Origin: Fimbriimonadaceae bacterium
Lineage (GTDB): Bacteria > Armatimonadota > Fimbriimonadia > Fimbriimonadales > Fimbriimonadaceae
DNA: 30,264 nt
Reading direction: 5' to 3'
Assembly: GCA_019694835.1 (NCBI GenBank)
Contig: JAIBBE010000189.1
Location: 1 to 30,264, forward strand
The notes below the pieces were generated by a model, which was given only the letters and a program-made list of their open reading frames with translations, did no database searches and had not been told where the DNA came from. The position numbers and the translations under genes were made by a program. Below, piece after piece: positions 15,475 through 23,542 of this stretch (positions within the stretch are counted from its first letter, which is position 1; each line of letters starts with the position of its first letter).

Positions 15475-17082
15475 CTATTTGGTAACCGTGCTGCCGTCGA
15501 TCGGATGAGTAGTGCTGACTAGTTTGGCAAGACAGTGCCACGAGTCACGCCCGTGACTCGCGCACCACTGAAGGGCACCTTCGGGGGTCTCGAACGCCAC
15601 AGGCGCCACCGTCACCCAGAAGTTCGGAGCGCTGAAGGTAGACCAGTCTCCCGACCACAGGAGCTTGGCGTCGTAACTCTGCTGAAGCGCGAGGTACTCC
15701 TGCAGTGTTCGGACGTTATCCCAGACAATGCCGTCATCAACGATCCCAGGGCGTTTCGAGCTCAACTGCGGTACCCACCTGTCGGCGAGATAGACACTGA
15801 CATCAGAACGGTCGGCATCAGCGATCTGCCGCAAACGAGACTCTGCGGCCGCCTCCGGGTCGGCCGGCTGCGTCCGCGTCGTTGGTTGTCGGGTGGGGGT
15901 ATCTGGGGTGACGACGGTGACGGTCGTTTCTGTAACGACCGCGGTCTTGACGGTGGTTGTGGGTGAGGAGGTGGTGTCACTCCCCTGACGCAACGCGACG
16001 ATGACGATGGCTACCAGCGCTATCAGGGCTACGGGGACGAATAGCCAAGCCATTTTGCTGCCCGAGGACGCCGACGGTGCCGGCATCGACTGTTGTGGAA
16101 ATGGTGCAGATGCCGGCGACGCCCACGGTGTCGACGGCGGCGGTGGCGGCGGGTGCGGAGACGACCGTGGTGGTGGTGGAGGCGGCGGGGGCGGTGGTGG
16201 AGGCGGAGGCGCTTGGCGCGGGGCAGTGGCGATAGCCGTGGCCAACGCGCGATCCCAGATCGCTAAGGGCGGACGCTGGTCAGGCCGCAACGAAAGTGTG
16301 CTGATGATGACCTGACGCAACTCAGCTGGAACCGACAAAGGCAGACGAGCCGGATCCTTGGCGTCTTGGCTACCAAGAATCAGACGCAACGCCAACAAGC
16401 CGAGCTTGTAACGATCGGAGTAGATCGTTGCCTTTTCCTCCCCGCCCGGGACACCCCATCCCGGCGTCTCCATCTGCTTGGACAGCGACACACCATTCAC
16501 CCGCATGGAATCGCAATCCACGAAATACACTGCAGCACTGGGATCTAACGAGAACAAGAGATTCTTCGGAGAGATGTCGCCGACACAAACACCGCGCTCA
16601 TGCAAGAACAACAAAGCCGAAGCAGCCTCACGCAACAACTCATACTTCTGACGCTCACTGATCAGTACACCACCGAAACGGGCCGCCAACACATGGGGAT
16701 CGTTCAACAGATGTTGAAACTCCGCCATTACCTTCGACGGCACTGGCTTGTTCGATGTCCAAAAGTCAGTGAAGAACTCATCCGGAATAGCAGGCATGAT
16801 GAAGCCAGACACCTGACCGGCGTCCTCAACGACCGCACACGGCCAGGCCGCCATACTGATGAGCTTCGCACCATCCCGATAAGCCAAGGATTCCAAAAAC
16901 TCCGGCATCGCCTCGAGCGCATCAACCCTCAGAGATGCCAACACTCCGGGTTTGTATTCCTTATAGACCATCGACTTCGCGAAGGTCGTCCGAGCCGAGG
17001 GCGCCCGATACACGACTCCCTGACCACCCTGCCCAAGCTTCGTCAAGGGGGCCAGCTGAGCCCGCATTAGTCGTTGCGACAC
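15475..17082 (-). CDS. Membrane Ser/Thr kinase 3 with SPOR-like ectodomain
   Basis: The 535-aa product starts at GTG 17082. Residues 9-406 are identical to kinase 2: same glycine loop, VGDISPKN, FVDCD, polyproline tract and membrane helix. From residue 407 on, the ectodomain is unrelated: a Glu/Arg helix, then SDVSVYLADRWVPQLSSKR, WDNVRTLQEYLALQQSYDAKLLWS and FWVTVAPVAFETPEGALQWC...WHCLAKL. This resembles wall-binding SPOR-like modules at the end of actinobacterial kinases; SPOR domains elsewhere bind bare glycan strands, so sensing of peptidoglycan is plausible. It lies 44 bases after the PP2C gene and its stop is two bases from the GH3 start. Confidence 0.87.
   Translation of the reverse strand: MSQRLMRAQLAPLTKLGQGGQGVVYRAPSARTTFAKSMVYKEYKPGVLASLRVDALEAMPEFLESLAYRDGAKLISMAAWPCAVVEDAGQVSGFIMPAIPDEFFTDFWTSNKPVPSKVMAEFQHLLNDPHVLAARFGGVLISERQKYELLREAASALLFLHERGVCVGDISPKNLLFSLDPSAAVYFVDCDSMRVNGVSLSKQMETPGWGVPGGEEKATIYSDRYKLGLLALRLILGSQDAKDPARLPLSVPAELRQVIISTLSLRPDQRPPLAIWDRALATAIATAPRQAPPPPPPPPPPPPPPRSSPHPPPPPPSTPWASPASAPFPQQSMPAPSASSGSKMAWLFVPVALIALVAIVIVALRQGSDTTSSPTTTVKTAVVTETTVTVVTPDTPTRQPTTRTQPADPEAAAESRLRQIADADRSDVSVYLADRWVPQLSSKRPGIVDDGIVWDNVRTLQEYLALQQSYDAKLLWSGDWSTFSAPNFWVTVAPVAFETPEGALQWCASHGRDSWHCLAKLVSTTHPIDGSTVTK
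15865..17058. repeat. 1194-bp direct repeat, copy B (kinase 3)
   Basis: Second copy of the segment at 12979-14172, same orientation. The copies are separated by 1692 bases holding the kinase 3 ectodomain and the GH3 gene. Recombination between the copies would delete 2886 bases and join the kinase 3 N-terminus to the kinase 2 ectodomain. Confidence 0.92.
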
Positions 17083-17126
17083 CGTTACCCGCTATCTTGA
17101 ACGCGTGCTGAGAACATGATTGGCCC

Positions 17127-18389
17127 TTACCCAGCAGGGCCTTTGTGACCACGCGGTGCAATTGCGATCAGGGTTCGGTCATCGTCGAATGTTTCGCGAC
17201 TGAAGTCTAGTGCGTGGGCGAACTCGATGAGTGATGGCGGCTCTGGCTGATTGAATAACTCCCTGAAGAGATTTCCGACCCCCCCAGATCCATTTCCAAG
17301 CGGGTCACCAAAGCCATCGGTGCCCAGCATTAACACATCTCCTGCCCTGAAGTCTGTCGTCACCGCATCCAATTGCGGGGGCACCTGCGGGAGGCCCACA
17401 ACGGCCGAAGACGAAATGCCACCCTCCCCCACAGCCTTACCGCCAAGCACCTGCGTGAACTGACCATCTCGGAGCAACCAGGCGCCTGAGTCCCCCACAC
17501 ATACCAAGGACGCCTTCACCGTCTCAGCTGCGCTAGGCTCGATAACCGCACACAAGAGCGTCGTCGACAAGAACTGAAGGGCCATTTTCGGGTCGGGGCT
17601 ATCGAGGCTGAACGTGACCCGTGCCTGCTCGGCAAGAGCCCAGGCAACTTCCTTGACCATTGTTAGCCAGTCGGTTTCTTCGGTTCTCAACGATAGATTC
17701 AAGTCAAGCCACCGCGCTGCTGCGCGCACTGCTGCAGTAGCTCCAACGTGGGACTGAGGTGATTGTGAAACACCATCTGCAACAAGCGCGATGACGCGTC
17801 CGTCGGTTAATTGGTGTACCGCAAAATCGTCTTGACGCGGTGCCCCATTGTATCGGTGAAAATGCCCGCGTAGCGAGGCGCCGCGGACCGTAACTCGCGC
17901 GGACGACCATCCATCGACAACGGTGTCGGGCCGGAAAGGAAAAGACCTGAACTCATCACCCGTCAGCTTCGGTTCGACATCTGGAGAAGCCGTTCCAATG
18001 ACAAGTTGGGGAACGCGAACCGGCCCCACTACCTCCGCGACGGGAGGAGCAAACGTTGGCTGGCCAAGGTCCGATGGCGCCAAATCGTCCGGTTTCGATT
18101 GGGGCCACTCGTCCGCCGAAACCGGCACTCCCTCTACGTAGTTTTCGCCCGCAGATTCCTCAGCCGGCGGAGGAACTATGAGTGCTGTTAAGGACTCCTG
18201 GGTCGGCAGGGGCGTATTAGGTGCCGTCTCGTGATCGCTTTTGCTTTTGGCATCGACCGGAAAAATGTCGACCGCTAAGTCCGCCGTCTCCCGAAATTCC
18301 GGCGGATTCCCGGCATCTCGCCTCTTCTGATCTTCATTCGCGCCGAGTTCGCTGCGTCGACGCCGCCCACGGCCGCGGAAGGCGCTCAT
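17127..18389 (-). CDS. PP2C-family protein phosphatase
   Basis: The 420-aa product starts at ATG 18389, 14 bases after the vWA gene. The first 160 residues are low-complexity, rich in Arg at the very start (FRGRGRRRR) then acidic/Pro-rich, and probably disordered. The catalytic domain (about 165-412) shows RQDDFAV (185-191), VALVADGVSQSPQSHVGA (200-217), VCVGDSGAWLLRDG (297-309), LMLGTDGFGDP (353-363) and FDDDRTLIAI (401-410), the metal-binding aspartates of PP2C. No membrane helix is visible, so it acts in the cytoplasm, most likely reversing phosphorylation by the neighbouring kinases. The vWA-PP2C-kinase order matches the TerY-P triad known from Ter systems. Confidence 0.9.
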   Translation of the reverse strand: MSAFRGRGRRRRSELGANEDQKRRDAGNPPEFRETADLAVDIFPVDAKSKSDHETAPNTPLPTQESLTALIVPPPAEESAGENYVEGVPVSADEWPQSKPDDLAPSDLGQPTFAPPVAEVVGPVRVPQLVIGTASPDVEPKLTGDEFRSFPFRPDTVVDGWSSARVTVRGASLRGHFHRYNGAPRQDDFAVHQLTDGRVIALVADGVSQSPQSHVGATAAVRAAARWLDLNLSLRTEETDWLTMVKEVAWALAEQARVTFSLDSPDPKMALQFLSTTLLCAVIEPSAAETVKASLVCVGDSGAWLLRDGQFTQVLGGKAVGEGGISSSAVVGLPQVPPQLDAVTTDFRAGDVLMLGTDGFGDPLGNGSGGVGNLFRELFNQPEPPSLIEFAHALDFSRETFDDDRTLIAIAPRGHKGPAG

Positions 18390-18403
18390 GATCTAGTTGA
18401 CCG

Positions 18404-19126
18404 TCAGAGGATGTCCACAGCGAGGGAGAAACCCTCGGGCTTCTCCATCTGCAGCTCTGCAGCTCCAGAAGCCAATGCTTGCCCCGAGCTGATGACGGAC
18501 TGTGTCAAAGAAGTGATGAACTCGGAAATCGCTTTGCCAGTGTCTGTTCCATGAGCCGCTTTGAACGCATACTCAGGCTTAGTCGCGATTTCTACGATGG
18601 TCGCTGCGTCGCTCTCTCCAATGCCGAAGGCGAGAATATTCGGACGAGCATGTTGCGCAAGTAAATTCGCCCTAGCGTTCTGCCAATCATCACCAGCGTT
18701 AGGCTGACCATCAGTCAAGAAGAATACACTCGGCCGGTTAACTGCATATCCCTGCGCCTTCAACGCAGGTACGTCAGCTGCAATTCTGCGAACCAGTTCA
18801 TTGAACGCGGCTGCGTATGACGTCATCCCTGCTGCCTGCAATGTCGGCATTGCCGGCAGTGATCGGAGATCGGCGGGTTCGAGGTATGTCCGAGCGTTAT
18901 CTGAAAAGCCAATGACCGAGAAGCGAACCTTCGCCGCAGCGAACGACTCCTTCTGAAGGGCGTCCTGAAGTGACATCAAGCCGTTGTTGAGCTCATCGAT
19001 GTTTCTCGACATCGACCCAGACTCATCTGCCACGAAATACACCGGAAGAATCGTTCCCTGCGGCTCCACCCCTGGCCTCCAACTTTCCAGATTGACGTGT
19101 GCGACAAACCAGCGCCGCGGTATCAC
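18404..19126 (-). CDS. TerY-like vWA-domain protein
   Basis: The 240-aa product starts at GTG 19126 and is nearly all one vWA domain. The MIDAS metal site is complete: DESGSM (34-39), Thr 102 in GMTSYAAAF, and Asp 139 in FLTDGQPN. Other landmarks are LPVYFVADESGSM, F..IGFSD and ILAFGIGESDAATI, as in TerY proteins. It lacks a signal peptide and is cytoplasmic. It is the first gene of the minus-strand run, 14 bases before the PP2C gene, so the three TerY-P partners are adjacent and in the usual association. Its partner target is unknown; in Ter systems the vWA protein is thought to scaffold the kinase/phosphatase pair. Confidence 0.9.
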   Translation of the reverse strand: MIPRRWFVAHVNLESWRPGVEPQGTILPVYFVADESGSMSRNIDELNNGLMSLQDALQKESFAAAKVRFSVIGFSDNARTYLEPADLRSLPAMPTLQAAGMTSYAAAFNELVRRIAADVPALKAQGYAVNRPSVFFLTDGQPNAGDDWQNARANLLAQHARPNILAFGIGESDAATIVEIATKPEYAFKAAHGTDTGKAISEFITSLTQSVISSGQALASGAAELQMEKPEGFSLAVDIL

Positions 19127-19305
19127 TGCCCGGGCACCTACTTGTCGGAGATTAGCAGTTGCGGAATGATCCAGCAGCGTTATCGCCTGCCCGCCCTGGG
19201 CAGACGATGATGCCGGGTACCGGGCCTGGACCCGGTTCTTTGCGAGCGCTCCCTGGTCCGCCTGATCGCTATATATTTCGTCGAGGACCGACTCTTGGGG
19301 GCGCG
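19127..19305. promoter_or_regulatory. Divergent promoter region of the island
   Basis: The leftward vWA operon and the rightward membrane-FHA/kinase genes start on either side of these 179 bases, so both promoters should be here. On the minus strand TAATCT (19149-19154) fits a mycobacterial -10 with a short leader. On the plus strand TATATT lies at 19272-19277. No matching -35 elements are clear. An open frame from 19159 crosses this region but reads Pro/Gly-rich and is probably untranslated. Confidence 0.45.
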
Positions 19306-20151
19306 ATGGAAGATCTATTTGCGAGGCTGCGTAGCAATCAGCTTCTGCTCAATGTCGTTGCGGGGACGCTTGGCGGCGCCGTGGGCGCCGGGTTTGCGGA
19401 GGTAGTTAACTACCTGACCCCCGAGTATGTGGACAAATTCGAGCTTGTGGTGTTCACGGCGACGTGGTTCGCCTTGCTTACGAGCATCATTGCTGCTTCG
19501 CTTTTCGCGGCCGGCGTCTGGCACCAGCGTCGCGACCTACGCCCACAGACTGTGCTCAAGGCATTGATCGGGGGCGCCGTCGCCGGATTCATCGCGGGCG
19601 GCATCGCGCAGTGGCTCTACCAGCAAGACATCGGATCAGTGCGATTCCAAAATTACGTTCTACGGACTTTCTGCTGGGGACTCGCGGGTGCCCTAATCGG
19701 TGCGATTCTGTCTCGCACCGTTCCGAACCTGAGTCCAAAACGTGGCAGCCTGGCGGGCTTCGCCGGTGGCGTGGTTGGGGGCATCGGCTTCTTGATTGTT
19801 TCGAACTTCTTTCCGGACGTTTTCGGCCGATTGGTAGGCGTGGCAACGCTCGGCGCAGCACTCGGGCTTGCGATGTATCTAGCCGAGAACCTCTTTCGGG
19901 AGGCCAGCCTGGAGGTGATCTGGGCACCCAACGAATCGTCAAGAGTGGGTCTCGGCTCGCAGCCGGTCACCATTGGTGGTGGAGAGGACCACATATTTGT
20001 GCGCGCCTTACCTCCCCGCGTATCCACCATCACATTCCAAAATGGACTGATCGAACACATCGAGACATCGAACGGCCGAAGGACGCGCCTCGAGGACGGC
20101 AGCCGTCTGCGGATCGGCCCCATCAACCTCTTAGTCCATGCCGCAAAGTGA
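19306..20151 (+). CDS. Polytopic membrane protein with C-terminal FHA-like domain
   Basis: The 281-aa product starts at ATG 19306, just after GGGGG. It matches the first 280 residues of the protein at 8224 over its length: the same helices, W-HQRR loop, Q-YLY/QWLY segment, LSR-VPNL and ASLEV-WAPNES. The C-terminal domain (about 200-281) has PVTIGGGEDHIFV, GLIEHIETSNGRRTRLEDGSRLRIG and LLVHA. The IG and SNG positions resemble an FHA domain; the arginine after IG and the Ser/His pair of canonical FHA are not obvious, so binding of phosphothreonine is uncertain. This copy ends before the extra helix and TerD-like domain. It is followed after 39 bases by kinase 4, a likely partner. Confidence 0.78.
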   Translation: MEDLFARLRSNQLLLNVVAGTLGGAVGAGFAEVVNYLTPEYVDKFELVVFTATWFALLTSIIAASLFAAGVWHQRRDLRPQTVLKALIGGAVAGFIAGGIAQWLYQQDIGSVRFQNYVLRTFCWGLAGALIGAILSRTVPNLSPKRGSLAGFAGGVVGGIGFLIVSNFFPDVFGRLVGVATLGAALGLAMYLAENLFREASLEVIWAPNESSRVGLGSQPVTIGGGEDHIFVRALPPRVSTITFQNGLIEHIETSNGRRTRLEDGSRLRIGPINLLVHAAK

Positions 20152-20190
20152 ATGCGGTTGGCCAACTGTCACATCCAAGGGTAATCCGAA

Positions 20191-21651
20191 ATGGTCCAAA
20201 CTATATCGCGTGCGCAGATGGGCATACTCAAAAAAATCAGCCAAGGTGGACAAGGAGTCGTTTACCGCGCGCCCTCCGTGCACACGACTTTCGCCAAATC
20301 GATGGTTTACAAAGAGTACAAGCCGAGTGTTCTGGCATCCGTAGATGTCGACGCGCTCGAGGCCATACCCGAATTTCTCGAGTCATTGCCGTACGGCGAT
20401 GGCTCTAGACTGATAAATATTGCCTCTTGGCCATGCGCAGTAGTGGTAGATGATGCTGGACAGACAACAGGTTTCGTCATGCCCAGCATCCCCGACGAGT
20501 TTTTCACAGAGTTTTGGACGTCCAACAAGAAGGTACCGTCAGCCGTAGCCGCTGAACTTCAGCATCTCCTCAATGAGCCTCAAGTCGTAGCGGCACGATT
20601 CGGCGGACGAGTCGTGAGCGATCGTCAAAAGTACGAGCTATTGCGTGAGGTTGTATTCGCCCTCGAATTCCTTCACGAACACAATGTATGCGTAGGAGAT
20701 ATCTCGCCAAAAAACCTCCTATTCTCATTCAGCCCATCCACCGCTGTCTACTTCATCGACTGCGACGCAATGCGGATCAACGGGGTCTCCCTGAGCCAGC
20801 AGGTCGAAACGCCTGGCTGGCAGGTTCCGCCCGGGGAAGACAAAGCGACAGCTCATTCCGATCGCTACAAACTCGGTCTCCTAGCGCTGCGCCTGCTCAT
20901 GGGGAGCCAAGACGCGAGCGACCCACACCTTCTGCCGTCGTCCACTTCTGTCGAGTTGCGCCAACTCATCACCAACACGCTGACGACCTCGCCGCAGCAG
21001 CGCCCTGATCTGAGTACATGGCGCGAAGTATTGACTCAGGCGATCCTCACCGCACCCACAACCGCTCCCCAGGTACCAAAACCCACCCCGGCTCCCCGCC
21101 CACCTTCACCGCCCTTGGTGACCATCACGTCGCAACCAACACGGTCGCCGTCGAACACCGTTCCCATCCAGATAAGCCAGCCGCACGCTGTGATCGGTCC
21201 GCCTCCCGCCACAGCGCGTCCCCGAGTTAGCAGCTCCTGGCTGCTTATTGCAGCCATCGCTTCGGCGGTCCTGATCGCAATTGTCATCGTAGCGACCAAC
21301 AACACAAGCATCGACACCACAAGGGCATCGACAAGCCCAACCGAAAGTCCGGATAATGGAAGAGATTACGGTGCATCCAGCACATCCAGTGCCGTTCAGG
21401 TGCCACCTGAGGCAGTTGTCTGCAGCCAGAGCGCCGGCGGGACCTATCGAGTCGCCGCAAGGGGCAACAATGTGACAACGTGTCCGTTCGCTGAGGCTGT
21501 CCGGGAGCAGGTAAACAGGTCGAGCGCCGGATTTCCTAGGACCGTGAACGCCTATAGTCCGATCACCAAGCAGTCCTACGACATGTGGTGTGTCGGACAG
21601 TCGCTGATCAAGTGCACTGGCGGCAACGATGCTGTCGTCTACCTGTATTAG
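20191..21651 (+). CDS. Membrane Ser/Thr kinase 4
   Basis: The 486-aa product is a paralogue of kinases 1-3. Its glycine loop is altered at the first position (ISQGGQGVVY). Lys 41, CVGDISPKN (167-175) and FIDCD (188-192) are kept. A Pro/Thr linker (about 290-345), a helix (348-368) and a short ectodomain (about 415-486) follow. The ectodomain reads GTYRVAARGNNVTTCPFA, then TVNAYSPITKQSYDMWC and CTGGNDAVVYLY, with two probable disulfides. This is a small module common in mycobacterial exported proteins. It lies on the opposite strand to kinases 1-3, next to the FHA-like membrane protein, and is ten bases before the serine hydrolase gene, so it is probably co-transcribed with it. Confidence 0.88.
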   Translation: MVQTISRAQMGILKKISQGGQGVVYRAPSVHTTFAKSMVYKEYKPSVLASVDVDALEAIPEFLESLPYGDGSRLINIASWPCAVVVDDAGQTTGFVMPSIPDEFFTEFWTSNKKVPSAVAAELQHLLNEPQVVAARFGGRVVSDRQKYELLREVVFALEFLHEHNVCVGDISPKNLLFSFSPSTAVYFIDCDAMRINGVSLSQQVETPGWQVPPGEDKATAHSDRYKLGLLALRLLMGSQDASDPHLLPSSTSVELRQLITNTLTTSPQQRPDLSTWREVLTQAILTAPTTAPQVPKPTPAPRPPSPPLVTITSQPTRSPSNTVPIQISQPHAVIGPPPATARPRVSSSWLLIAAIASAVLIAIVIVATNNTSIDTTRASTSPTESPDNGRDYGASSTSSAVQVPPEAVVCSQSAGGTYRVAARGNNVTTCPFAEAVREQVNRSSAGFPRTVNAYSPITKQSYDMWCVGQSLIKCTGGNDAVVYLY

Positions 21652-21660
21652 GGGCAAACA

Positions 21661-22632
21661 GTGAAGGACATACAAAGCGAACCCGACTCCCAGGACTCCC
21701 ACCTACGGGACAGGCGCGGGCTCAAGAAGCTAATTCTCTGTCTTGGGATCCTCATGGTGACCACTGCGCTCTCAGCGTCGATGTTCCTACTACTCCATCA
21801 GCACAGCCGCGAAGATCGGCCCATGCCGAGCGCGGCAAGCATCCCGCCAGTTGCTCGGAGCCAGTCCCCTAACCCTTCGGGCGGTCCCACGCATTCGCGC
21901 ATCGAACTGTCCGAAAGCTTCGCCAAATTCACCGCCACCCTTGACGCTCGAATCGGAGTCGCGATAGCACCACTGGGTAGTCAGACAACGCCTATCGTGC
22001 TCGGTCAGCTCACCGGCGGCCCGGCCTGGTCGACGATGAAGGTTCCGCTCGTCTATGCCGCCTTGCGCGAATCCGACCCACAGGCGGTTACCGAATCGAT
22101 GATTGCAGCGATCACAGAGTCGGATAACTCAGCGGCCGAATCAATTTGGGACGGGCTTGGCGACCCCGACACTGCTGCAAGCAAGGTGCAGTCGATCCTT
22201 CGCGCTACTGGCGATGACCACACTCAGGTTCAATCCCGAAGGATACGAACGGAATACACGGCATTCGGCCAGACCGAATGGCAGTTGGCGGACCAAGCAG
22301 ATTTCATGGCGCGAGCTTCATGCCAAGTCGGTAGCGAGGAAGTACTGCAGCTGATGACACAAGTTGTAGCGGACCAAAGGTGGGGACTGGGCCAAATAAG
22401 CGATGGCCCGTTCAAGGGAGGTTGGGGCCCGTCACCGTCCGGGAAGTACCTTGTTAGGCAAATCGGCCTTCTGACGACGGATCGCGGCGTGACTGCCATC
22501 GCCGTCGCGGCCCAACCAGCATCGGGCTCATTTCAAGACGGGACTCACGATCTGACCGCGCTTGCTCACTGGCTCTACGACCACAAAGGCGAACTACCCG
22601 CTGGAAGGTGTCCACGTGGCGGGGAACACTAG
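21661..22632 (+). CDS. Membrane-anchored serine hydrolase, class A beta-lactamase/PBP-like
   Basis: The 323-aa product starts at GTG 21661, ten bases after kinase 4. It has one N-terminal helix (22-45) after RRGLKK, then a Pro/Ser linker and a catalytic domain. The penicillin-interacting motifs are visible: STMK (124-127) with the nucleophile serine, SDN (154-156), and KGGWG (252-256) at the KTG position. The overall size matches class A beta-lactamase-like enzymes. It might cleave beta-lactams, act as a D,D-peptidase, or serve as a binding protein; the replacement of KTG by KGG leaves this open. The active domain is outside the membrane. It sits between kinase 4 and a wall amidase. Confidence 0.75.
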   Translation: MKDIQSEPDSQDSHLRDRRGLKKLILCLGILMVTTALSASMFLLLHQHSREDRPMPSAASIPPVARSQSPNPSGGPTHSRIELSESFAKFTATLDARIGVAIAPLGSQTTPIVLGQLTGGPAWSTMKVPLVYAALRESDPQAVTESMIAAITESDNSAAESIWDGLGDPDTAASKVQSILRATGDDHTQVQSRRIRTEYTAFGQTEWQLADQADFMARASCQVGSEEVLQLMTQVVADQRWGLGQISDGPFKGGWGPSPSGKYLVRQIGLLTTDRGVTAIAVAAQPASGSFQDGTHDLTALAHWLYDHKGELPAGRCPRGGEH

Positions 22633-22745
22633 AGAAGCACTTGGCAAGGTTGGCCCTTTCAGTTGAACTTCCCACCAACATCCATCCCCGCCATTCGACG
22701 CTTAAGCTGCACGGGAAATGTAAGAACAAGCCGGGAGAGAAGACA

Positions 22746-23531
22746 TTGAGCAGGCGAGCGATTCGACTCTGCAGCGCTCTCGCTATGGCGGTATCTACAT
22801 CAGTTGCCATCCTGACTTCATGGCAGCCGGCCGCAGCCGATCCAGGTTTAGCCGGTAGGTCGGTCTTCCTCGATCCAGGTCATAATGGGATCAGCGACTC
22901 GTCGCTAACTCAGCAGGTGCCAAACGGTCGCGGCGGTACGAAGGATTGCCAGACAACCGGAACTGCCACTGACGACGGTTACCCTGAACATGCCTTCAAT
23001 TGGGACGTTGCCATACGCGTTCAAGAGGCCCTCCAATCGATGGGCGCTGATGTTCAGCTATCCCGGCCAAATGACTCGGGCGTCGGTCCGTGCGTCGACC
23101 AGCGCGCGGCGGAGGCAAACGCGTCGCGCTCCGACGCGGTTGTAAGCATCCATGCGGACGGTGGGCCGGCATGGGGTAAAGGCTTTCATGTCAACTACTC
23201 CGCGCCGCCGCTAAACGCCATTCAAACAACTTCCGCAGTGGAATTGGCGACAACGATGCGGGACGTCCTGCTGGCTGACGGACTTGCCGACTCCGACTAC
23301 GCAGGCGCGAACGGCCTTTATGGCCGTTCAGATCTAGCTGGACTCAATCTCGCCGAGTGTCCGAGCGTCCTCGTCGAGCTGGGCAATATGAAAAATCCCA
23401 ATGACGCAGCTCGGATGGAAAGCCCCGAAGGACGCGCCTTCTATGCAAAAGCTATCACCGAAGGAATCGTCGCCTATCTTCTGCGACAGCACACTGATGA
23501 GATAGCCCTCGAGAAATCAGCGGCGCCTTGA
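22746..23531 (+). CDS. N-acetylmuramoyl-L-alanine amidase, Amidase_3, Rv3717-like
   Basis: The 261-aa product starts at TTG 22746, eight bases after GGGAG, and begins with a signal peptide (MSRRAIRLCSALAMAVSTSVAIL...AAADP). An upstream frame from 22608 overlaps the previous gene and lacks a signal, so it is rejected. The mature part follows the M. tuberculosis Rv3717 (Ami1) sequence closely: FLDPGHNG (His 46), QVPNGRGGTKDCQ, GYPEHAFNWD (Glu 81), VSIHADGG (His 136), GFHVNYSAPPLNAIQ, GLYGRSDLAGLNLA and the catalytic VELGNMKNP (Glu 211). Such enzymes are zinc amidases that cut MurNAc-L-Ala. No wall-binding repeat is present. Its genome context differs from the core Rv3717, so this may be a second copy. 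Confidence 0.93.
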   Translation: MSRRAIRLCSALAMAVSTSVAILTSWQPAAADPGLAGRSVFLDPGHNGISDSSLTQQVPNGRGGTKDCQTTGTATDDGYPEHAFNWDVAIRVQEALQSMGADVQLSRPNDSGVGPCVDQRAAEANASRSDAVVSIHADGGPAWGKGFHVNYSAPPLNAIQTTSAVELATTMRDVLLADGLADSDYAGANGLYGRSDLAGLNLAECPSVLVELGNMKNPNDAARMESPEGRAFYAKAITEGIVAYLLRQHTDEIALEKSAAP

Positions 23532-23542
23532 TAGGCGCGTTT

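Noticed and set aside
19159..19305. N-terminal extension of the membrane FHA-like protein
   Set aside because: The 49 extra residues are Pro/Gly/Arg-rich, absent in the paralogue at 8224, and cover the divergent promoter region.
22608..22745. Amidase_3 start at 22608
   Set aside because: It overlaps the serine hydrolase, and the extra residues precede a complete signal peptide with its own ribosome-binding site.
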